Assembly (NCBI GenBank): GCA_025041175.1
Contig: JAKCFJ010000002.1
Location: 310,001 to 374,000 of the forward strand
Direction of reading: 5' to 3'
Length of the DNA stretch: 64,000 bases
Source of the DNA: Halobacteriales archaeon YIM A00010
Lineage (GTDB): Archaea > Halobacteriota > Halobacteria > Halobacteriales > Haloarculaceae
The notes under the pieces are model-generated. The model saw only the letters and a list, made by a program, of their open reading frames with translations, searched no databases and had not been told where the DNA came from. The position numbers and the translations under genes are program-made. Below are positions 43,802-50,143 of this stretch, piece after piece. Within the stretch, counting starts at the first letter, position 1; every line of letters starts with the position of its first letter.

Positions 43802-44995
43802 ATGAGCGACAATTGCAAATTCACACGTCGATCCGTACTGGGCGCAGCGGGACTAACAATAGCGAGTGGTCTCACCGCTCCGGTCGCAGCGGACCACGAT
43901 GTCGGTACTGGTGATCAATATCCTGAGACCTGCGACGGCCCGGGGTACAACGATACCCCTCGACTCCCCGATTCACCGTGGCAGGTCCACGACCCGTGTC
44001 GTCCCCAGCCACCGATCGTTGATCCGGGAGAGCCCGCGTTCTCCGAATCTCCGGCGGACGCCACAGTTCTCATCGGCGATGGCTCCGATGGTGATATCAC
44101 CCTCGATGCCTGGGAGCAACCCGACGGCAGCGAGCCCGCATGGGACACTACCGACAGTTATGCGGAGGTAAATGGCGGGTCAATCCAGACGACGAGCGAT
44201 ATCGGTAGCGCTCACTATCACGTCGAATGGCGGGCCCCCTCGGATGTCGAAGGGAGTGGTCAACACCCCGGCAACAGCGGGGCTTTCCTCGCAAATCGCT
44301 ACGAGGTCCAGATCTTGAACAACTACGAGAACCCGACGTATGCGGATGGCTATGCCGCGGCGGTCTACGGCCAGCATCCCCCGCTGGTCAACGCCAGCCG
44401 TCCTCCGGGAGAGTGGCAGTCGTATGATATTTTCTGGCACGCACCACGCTTTACCGACGACGGGGACCTGGACTCTCCCGGTGTCCTGACCGTCTACTGG
44501 AACGGCGTGTTGGTCCAGAGCCAGACCGTCCTTAACGGACCTACCCGCCACCGGGATATCGCTGACTACAGCCAACACTCACCAGCAGCCCCGCTCAGCC
44601 TCCAGGATCACGGCCAGGCGGTTCGGTACCGGAATGTTTGGTATCGGTCTCTCCCGGTTCCCTCTTCAGTAATCACGTTCGACGACGACCAACTCACCGC
44701 CGAAAACACCACTAGCACCCTCGAGGCCTCGCTCACCAATCCCTACGACTCGGCGATGACCCACGGCGAGGTCACCCTCACCGCGTCGAGCGAGTCGGGC
44801 GTCGAGGTCACGCCCCACGAGACGAGTTTCCATCCCCTCACGCCCGGCAGCTCCCAGTCGGTGTCGTGGGAGGTGACACGCCCGAACGCCGAGAGCGGAC
44901 CCCACTTGTTGAGCATCTCGGCGTCCTATATGGTCGAAGGCGAACAACAGACGATCGACTTCCGCGTCCCTATCTATCCCGAACCGTCGCCCTAG
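43802..44995 (+). CDS. Tat-exported DUF1080 (3-keto-disaccharide hydrolase family) protein
   Basis: This 397-residue secreted protein has a Tat signal (FTRRSVLGAAG...) and an Ala-rich h-region. The core is a DUF1080/GH16-like jelly roll (about residues 75-285): HYHVEWRAPSDVEGSGQHPGNSGAFL, NRYEVQILNNYENPTYADG and GEWQSYDIFWHAPRF are typical of the family. The last about 110 residues look like a CARDB/Ig-like domain (FDDDQLTAENTTSTLEASLTN). The Pfam family is now named 3-keto-disaccharide hydrolase. It stands alone after the BMP importer and before the second oxidation locus. Confidence 0.88.
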   Translation: MSDNCKFTRRSVLGAAGLTIASGLTAPVAADHDVGTGDQYPETCDGPGYNDTPRLPDSPWQVHDPCRPQPPIVDPGEPAFSESPADATVLIGDGSDGDITLDAWEQPDGSEPAWDTTDSYAEVNGGSIQTTSDIGSAHYHVEWRAPSDVEGSGQHPGNSGAFLANRYEVQILNNYENPTYADGYAAAVYGQHPPLVNASRPPGEWQSYDIFWHAPRFTDDGDLDSPGVLTVYWNGVLVQSQTVLNGPTRHRDIADYSQHSPAAPLSLQDHGQAVRYRNVWYRSLPVPSSVITFDDDQLTAENTTSTLEASLTNPYDSAMTHGEVTLTASSESGVEVTPHETSFHPLTPGSSQSVSWEVTRPNAESGPHLLSISASYMVEGEQQTIDFRVPIYPEPSP

Positions 44996-45372
44996 CGCGC
45001 TGTCAACCACGAGCTAAACGAGTTATTGGTGTATTGTGGGTGGCAGTGGGACGGTCGAATTTCTCGATAGAGCTAACAAATGAAGAGCGTATCGAGAGCG
45101 TCGAGCGAGAAATCGACCACCTCTTCACCCACACTGAGGAGTGTTTATAAAGTGAGAAGCTGAACCGTCACCTAGTCTCTTTAGGATCTCGGCAGCGCTC
45201 ATCGGATGGCCCTCATCCGGGTGGTTTTCCGTCCGGTGGTCCTCGTCCCTCGTCGGGCGGATGAGTTGTGCTGTCTTCTACCTCGAATCTAATCATCATT
45301 TGTTGCCACACCTCCAAACCTGCTCTGGACGGAGGAGCACCGAAACGAGTAGGAGACCTTACGGCCCGCCGA
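44996..45372. other. Gap holding a multicopper-oxidase relic
   Basis: Apart from the relic at 45213-45317, a plus-strand frame ending at about 45150 (NEERIESVEREIDHLFTHTEECL, then stop) looks protein-like at its end, but its family is not recognised and its start is lost. No promoter or terminator was identified beyond AT-rich bits. Confidence 0.45.
45213..45317 (-). pseudogene. C-terminal relic of a multicopper oxidase
   Basis: Minus-strand codons from 45317 read LEVWQQMMIRFEVEDSTTH, then PPDEGRGPPDGKPPG and a TGA at 45213-45215. The MMIRFEV segment matches the end of the multicopper oxidase at 34992-36734 (LEHEDNKMMLRFEV), followed by a Pro/Gly-rich tail. The copper-binding HCHMLEHE part is lost or mutated. 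It indicates that a second oxidase gene once stood next to this second dehydrogenase locus. Confidence 0.55.
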
Positions 45373-46368
45373 TCAGGAGGGGCTGTAGAGCTTGGCGGGG
45401 TGGGTGTCTGCGCCTTCGATGGCGCAGATACCGCCAGGTTGCCAGGGCTGGTTCAGCTTTTCGAGCCAGTAGGCACCAATCCGCATCGACTCGAGGGGAT
45501 CCTCCGGGTCGTCGTGTTCAAAGACGAGATAATCGGTGTCCCCGGCGTTGCGGAAGGCCGTCGCTACCGCGCGCATGTTGACGTCACCCTCGTCAATATC
45601 GGTGAACTCCTGCGGATCGACGGTCATGTTCTTTGCGTGAATCGACCTGACACTCGTCGGGTGCTCCGCGACGAAGCTGATCGGATCCCGGCCGGCGACC
45701 AATGCCCAGCCGGCATCGAGCTGGATCTGGACCTGATCGTCGAGGTTCTCGGCAAAGACATCGTAGCCGGTCGTGTCGCCGATCTCCGCGAACTCGGCAT
45801 CGTGGTTGTGGTGCCCGAACTCGAGGTCGTGCTCGGCCAGCAGGTCCGCTGCCGCGTTACACCGCTCGGCGAAGTCGATGACTGCGGCTTCGTCGCTCCA
45901 ATCGTCGGGACCAGCACCCGGGTCGATGAGGGTGGGGGTGCCGAACTGCGAGAAGGTGTTGGCCATTGCCTCGGTGTTGTTTTCGACGGCGCTGATACTG
46001 ATGTGGGCGCTGCTCATCCCGAGACCGGTGTCGTCCATCGCTTCGAGGATCGGGTCCACGTCGGTATCGGCGCCGACCGAATAGGGCTCGAAAGCGTCGT
46101 AGCCAACGTCGGCGGCCTCCTGGATCAACTCCGGGATCGAGAGGTCGGTGCTCCGGTACGAGTAGAACTGCGTGGAGATGGGAACGTCCTCGTCCGTCTC
46201 CTGCGCGGCGGTCGCCCGTGCCTGCCTGGCGTCGCCTTGCGCGCTGACCGAGCCGGATGTGATCGCAATACCCATGCTAGCCGCACCGATCCCCTGCAGG
46301 ACTTGCCGGCGATTCACGTTGAGATACTCGCTGTCTGTACTATTCTGCGCACCCGATTTTCGTGGCAT
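45373..46368 (-). CDS. Tat-exported xylose-isomerase-like TIM-barrel protein
   Basis: This 331-residue protein has a Tat motif (NVNRRQVLQGIGAA), unusual for this family. The mature part is an AP-endonuclease-2-like barrel: ISTQFYSYRSTDLSIPELIQEAADVGYDAFEPY, DLEFGHHNHDAEF, QIQLDAGWALVAGRDP and YLVFEHDDPEDP, with metal-binding Glu/His/Asp in the usual places. Exported members occur beside DUF1080 and ThuA proteins in bacteria that process 3-keto sugars. It is divergent from the ThuA-DUF1080-dehydrogenase gene. The ATG at 46368 is preferred to 46377. Confidence 0.88.
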   Translation of the reverse strand: MPRKSGAQNSTDSEYLNVNRRQVLQGIGAASMGIAITSGSVSAQGDARQARATAAQETDEDVPISTQFYSYRSTDLSIPELIQEAADVGYDAFEPYSVGADTDVDPILEAMDDTGLGMSSAHISISAVENNTEAMANTFSQFGTPTLIDPGAGPDDWSDEAAVIDFAERCNAAADLLAEHDLEFGHHNHDAEFAEIGDTTGYDVFAENLDDQVQIQLDAGWALVAGRDPISFVAEHPTSVRSIHAKNMTVDPQEFTDIDEGDVNMRAVATAFRNAGDTDYLVFEHDDPEDPLESMRIGAYWLEKLNQPWQPGGICAIEGADTHPAKLYSPS

Positions 46369-46499
46369 CGCGTACATGTTTTCACCAAAGGTATTAATTG
46401 TTTGGATCGGGATGATGAGTGTTTGGTTTAGAGCGCTGTACCAGCGAGCGAAGATCTGGAGCTATGATTCGGCTGATTGAGCCGCGTCCCTGTCCAGAC

Positions 46500-46695
46500 T
46501 GCAGTGAGCAGAATCACCGGAAACACGATTTCAAGGACGACCGTATCTCGATGGCGTTCCTGATCGAGGCGTGGTTCGGCCTGCTGAAATACAGAACCAT
46601 GCTCTTCAGGCATCGATTTCCTCACTACAGCTCACTGGAATCGACCGACAGCCGGCTTACTACCTTTGCTGCCCCTCTACAGTGCGCTTCTCCAA
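46500..46695 (+). pseudogene. Decayed C-terminal relic of a DDE-type transposase
   Basis: A plus-strand frame reads FLIEAWFGLLKYRTMLFRHRF, then PHYSSLESTDSRLTTFAA. The homologous ending continues only after a +1 shift (LYSALLQ). It lines up with the relic at 43631-43732 (LFWNRFPHYS...) and has the helix pattern of transposase ends. The upstream catalytic part is not present. Confidence 0.45.
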
Positions 46696-46817
46696 TCCAC
46701 TTTCAGTTCCTCACGACGAGCCGGTTATTCCGTTCCTCTCCGACGATTTTACGCTGGACAGGAAGAAAAAGCGTTTTCGAATTAATCTTGAGATGGTGGA
46801 AATAAAATATAAGGATA

Positions 46818-46829
46818 GTATTTATAATA
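46818..46829 (+). promoter_or_regulatory. TATA box of the ThuA-DUF1080-dehydrogenase gene
   Basis: The sequence agtatttataat in an AT-rich patch lies about 45-55 bases before the ATG at 46874. It gives the gene its own promoter, divergent from the exported TIM-barrel gene. Confidence 0.5.
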
Positions 46830-46873
46830 ATAAAAACCATAATCTTTTTCTACAAGCATCTGGCATACATCAT

Positions 46874-49800
46874 ATGAGCAACCATAATAGTGATCTAGAT
46901 GTTAATACATCGATCGGGATATCGAGGCGAAGCATTCTCCAGACAATCGGCGGACTCGGCGCGGCCGGGCTCGCCGGTGTCGGCTCGGCCACTACCGGCG
47001 GAATGGGACAGTTGCAGACCCAAGGCCCGAGCCTCGACGAGAGCCCCGCTATCCTCGTGTTCTCGGCAACTGCGGGCTATCGCCACGGGGCGATCCCCAC
47101 CGGCAACGACACGATCAAGACACTGGCCACCGAGATCGGTAACGAGAACGACACCGAGATCACCGTCGATGTCATCGAAAGCGACGCGTCACAGTTCCCC
47201 ACCAGCGCCGACGAACTGTCACAGTACGACGTGGTGGTCTGGAACAGCACCACTGGGGACGTCCTGAACGACCAACAGCAGACCGCCTTCGAGCAGTACA
47301 TCCAGAACGGTGGCGGATATATGGGTATTCACGCCGCCGCCGACACCGAGTACGACTGGGAGTTCTACGGCGACCTCGTCGGCGCCTACTTCGAGAGCCA
47401 TCCCTCCCAGCAGACTGCCACCGTCAACGTCACGGATCAGAGCCATTCCTCCACGGATCACCTTCCCGCAACGTGGGAACGCTACGACGAGTGGTACAAC
47501 TACCAGGAAAACCCCCGAGCGGACGTCAACGTCCTCGCTACCCTCGACGAATCCTCCTACGACGAAGGCGATGGTACCCCTGACCAGGCCGACGATCACC
47601 CCATCGCCTGGTATCACACCTACGAGGGTGCCCGCTCCTGGTACACTGGTATGGGCCACACGACCGACAGCTACAGTAACGAGGAGTTCCGCCAGCACCT
47701 CAAGGGCGGCCTCATGTGGGCTGCCGGCTACGTAAACGAGTGGATCCAACTGTTCAACGGCGAGAACCTCGACAACTGGACGCGAAAATTCTCGGGGCAC
47801 GCTCCCGGTGAAGGATACAAGAATACGTTCACCGTCGAAGACGGCCTGCTGACGGTCAATTACGATCAGTACGACCAATGGAACAGCACCTTCGGCCATC
47901 TCTTCTACAACGAGCAGGAGTTCTCGCATTACATTCTTCGCGCGGAGTATCGCTTCGTCGGCGAGCAAGTCCCCGAGGCCCCCAGTTGGGCCGTCCGGAA
48001 CAACGGCCTGATGCTCCACGGCCAAACGCCCGAGGAAATGGACATCGACCAGGACTATCCCGACTCCATCGAGGTCCAATTGCTCGGTGGGGCGGCCGAC
48101 AGCGACACCGAGCGCACGACCGCCAACGTCTGTACCCCAGGCACCCACATCGTCATGGACGGTGAACTGCACACGCAACACTGTACCTCCTCGAGTTCCG
48201 ACACCTACCGGGGGGACGAGTGGGTGACCGTCACCATCGTCGTGCGTGGCAACGAATCCATTCACCACATCATCGAGGACGACGGTGTGGTCATGAACTA
48301 TACCAACCCTCAGCTCGAGGACGGCACCCCGCTCAGTGATGGCACGATCTCCATTCAGTCCGAAAGCCATCCCACCCAGTTTCGCTCGATCGAAGTCAAG
48401 CCGCTCGATCCGACCGACGACGACCCCATCTGGAGTAGCTACACGAAGACGGAACTGGCTTCCAGCCTGCAGGAGCCGATGGCGCTCGATATCGCGCCCG
48501 ATGGACGGGTATTCTTCACCAATCGCGGTGTGGATGGCGGAACGGCGCGGGTCGGCGTGATCGATCCCGAAACCACCGAGATCACCACCGCCCTCGAACT
48601 CGACGTCTATATCAGCGGCGAGGACGGCCTGCAGGGCATCGTCCTCGATCCGGAGTTCGAGCAAAATGGCTGGGTGTATCTGTATTACTCCGTCCCGACC
48701 AGCGAGACCGGCGACGATCAGTACGACCGGTTGTCACGATTCACGGTCGATGGCGATACGATCGATCCTGATTCCGAAACCGAAATTCTCACCGTACCAT
48801 CGGGGCCCGATCCGTGTTGTCACGTGGGTGGTGACCTCGAGTTCGGTCCGGAGGGGAACCTCTACATCTCGACCGGTGACGACACGAGTCCGTTCCAATC
48901 CAGCGGTTACACGCCGATCGACGAACGTGACGGCCGTGAACTGTTCGATGCCCAGCGCTCGGCGAGCAACACCAACGATCTCCGGGGGAACATCCTCCGG
49001 ATCACGCCCCAAGACGACGGTAGTTACACGGTGCCCGACGGCAATCTCTTCACTGGCGAAGAGTACGCCGATGCGCGCGCAAACAACAAAGTCAAAACCG
49101 AGATCTACGTCATGGGCTGTCGCAACCCCTTCCGGATGGGCGTCGATCAAGAAACCGGGGTCCTGTACTGGGGTGATTACGGACCCGACGCACGGTTGTG
49201 GGACGCTCAGCGCGGGCCCCCCGGAATTGTGGAGTTCAACCGCGCTAGCGACCCCGGCTACTACGGGTGGCCGTACGTGATCGGACCGAACATCCCCTAC
49301 ATCGACGGGCAGTTCGCGACTGACGATCAGGGAGATAGGATCTTCAACTCATCCGGCGAGCCGTTCGATCCACAGAACCTGGTCAACGATTCCCCGAACA
49401 ACGACGGGCTCACGCAACTGCCAGAACCTAAAGAGCCAGCGCTTTGGTACACGTACTCGTGGGACGCGCTCCTGGATTCGCCGCCCGAGTACGCCCGGGA
49501 GTACTTGCCCGACGAGCCCCCCTTCCCGCAACTCGAAGGCGGGGCTCCGATGGGCGGGCCGGTCTACCGCTCCGATGGTGAGTCAGCAGCACTGCCCGAA
49601 TATCTGGATGGTAAGCAGTTCATCGCGGAGTGGGGGGCGGACTGGATCAAGTACGTCTCCTATGGGGCCAACGGGGAGGTGCTCGACATTAACCCGTTCA
49701 TGCCCGACGAGACCTTCCTCTCGCCGATGGAGATGGCGATCGGACCGGAGGGGGCGATGTACCTCCTCGAGTACGGCCAAGGCTACGCAACGCCCGGAAC

Positions 49801-49981
49801 TCCAGACTCCGGCATCTACCGGATCGCTGGCGGCGCCGAAGGAGACGATGGCGACGGGCCGCCGAGCGAAGAACATGGCCCACCAGACCATGCGGGCGAA
49901 CAGGGCCCGCCGGACCACGCAGGCGAACAGGGCCCACCGGATCACGCAAATGGCAACGGCCCACCGAACAAAAAGAAGTAA
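46874..49981 (+). CDS. Tat-exported ThuA-DUF1080-PQQ-type sugar dehydrogenase fusion
   Basis: This is a 1035-residue secreted protein. Domains in order: Tat signal (GISRRSILQTIGG), ThuA (about residues 58-292; ILVFSATAGYRHGAIPTG, GIHAAADTEYDWEFYG), DUF1080 (about 293-515; EWIQLFNGENLDNWTRKF, SWAVRNNGLMLHGQ, DSIEVQLLGG), a sorbosone/glucose-dehydrogenase-like propeller (about 520-990; PCCHVGGDLEFGPEG, YISTGDDTSPF, YGWPYVIGPNIPY), and a short C-terminal run of GPPDHAG-type repeats. No cupredoxin is fused. The combination suggests oxidation of a sugar and hydrolysis of the keto-glycoside on one chain. The ATG at 46874 is used; longer frames enter the promoter. Confidence 0.9.
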   Translation: MSNHNSDLDVNTSIGISRRSILQTIGGLGAAGLAGVGSATTGGMGQLQTQGPSLDESPAILVFSATAGYRHGAIPTGNDTIKTLATEIGNENDTEITVDVIESDASQFPTSADELSQYDVVVWNSTTGDVLNDQQQTAFEQYIQNGGGYMGIHAAADTEYDWEFYGDLVGAYFESHPSQQTATVNVTDQSHSSTDHLPATWERYDEWYNYQENPRADVNVLATLDESSYDEGDGTPDQADDHPIAWYHTYEGARSWYTGMGHTTDSYSNEEFRQHLKGGLMWAAGYVNEWIQLFNGENLDNWTRKFSGHAPGEGYKNTFTVEDGLLTVNYDQYDQWNSTFGHLFYNEQEFSHYILRAEYRFVGEQVPEAPSWAVRNNGLMLHGQTPEEMDIDQDYPDSIEVQLLGGAADSDTERTTANVCTPGTHIVMDGELHTQHCTSSSSDTYRGDEWVTVTIVVRGNESIHHIIEDDGVVMNYTNPQLEDGTPLSDGTISIQSESHPTQFRSIEVKPLDPTDDDPIWSSYTKTELASSLQEPMALDIAPDGRVFFTNRGVDGGTARVGVIDPETTEITTALELDVYISGEDGLQGIVLDPEFEQNGWVYLYYSVPTSETGDDQYDRLSRFTVDGDTIDPDSETEILTVPSGPDPCCHVGGDLEFGPEGNLYISTGDDTSPFQSSGYTPIDERDGRELFDAQRSASNTNDLRGNILRITPQDDGSYTVPDGNLFTGEEYADARANNKVKTEIYVMGCRNPFRMGVDQETGVLYWGDYGPDARLWDAQRGPPGIVEFNRASDPGYYGWPYVIGPNIPYIDGQFATDDQGDRIFNSSGEPFDPQNLVNDSPNNDGLTQLPEPKEPALWYTYSWDALLDSPPEYAREYLPDEPPFPQLEGGAPMGGPVYRSDGESAALPEYLDGKQFIAEWGADWIKYVSYGANGEVLDINPFMPDETFLSPMEMAIGPEGAMYLLEYGQGYATPGTPDSGIYRIAGGAEGDDGDGPPSEEHGPPDHAGEQGPPDHAGEQGPPDHANGNGPPNKKK
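49860..49977 (+). repeat. GPPDHAG-type coding repeats, copy 2
   Basis: The last about 35 codons of the ThuA-DUF1080-dehydrogenase protein repeat EHGPPDHAGEQGPPDHAGEQ and similar units about four times, ending GPPNKKK. The same peptide unit occurs at the N-termini of the other two dehydrogenases (34500-34620 and 50190-50310). Confidence 0.85.
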
Positions 49982-50143
49982 TAATCCAGCACTCCCCCGT
50001 CACGCTCTTCTGTAGCGATAGCTCTCTTCAGTCCAACAATAATAAGAACGTACGCAGTACTACTCATCAATCTACATCATTAAGTGAATAAACCAATAAC
50101 TTTAAGTTCTTTGCGTGAATCGTTGGTTTCGAGCCGTGATAAG

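Larger units (their letters stand above)
46369..46873. other. Divergent gap with a transposase relic and a strong AT-rich promoter
   Basis: Left half: relic of a transposase (46500-46695). Right part: AT-rich from 46795, with a TATA-like agtatttataat at 46818-46829 before the ATG at 46874. No other coding signal is supported. Confidence 0.5.

Noticed and set aside
47219-48664. 481-codon minus-strand open frame
   Set aside because: Antisense of the ThuA-DUF1080 part of the fused dehydrogenase.
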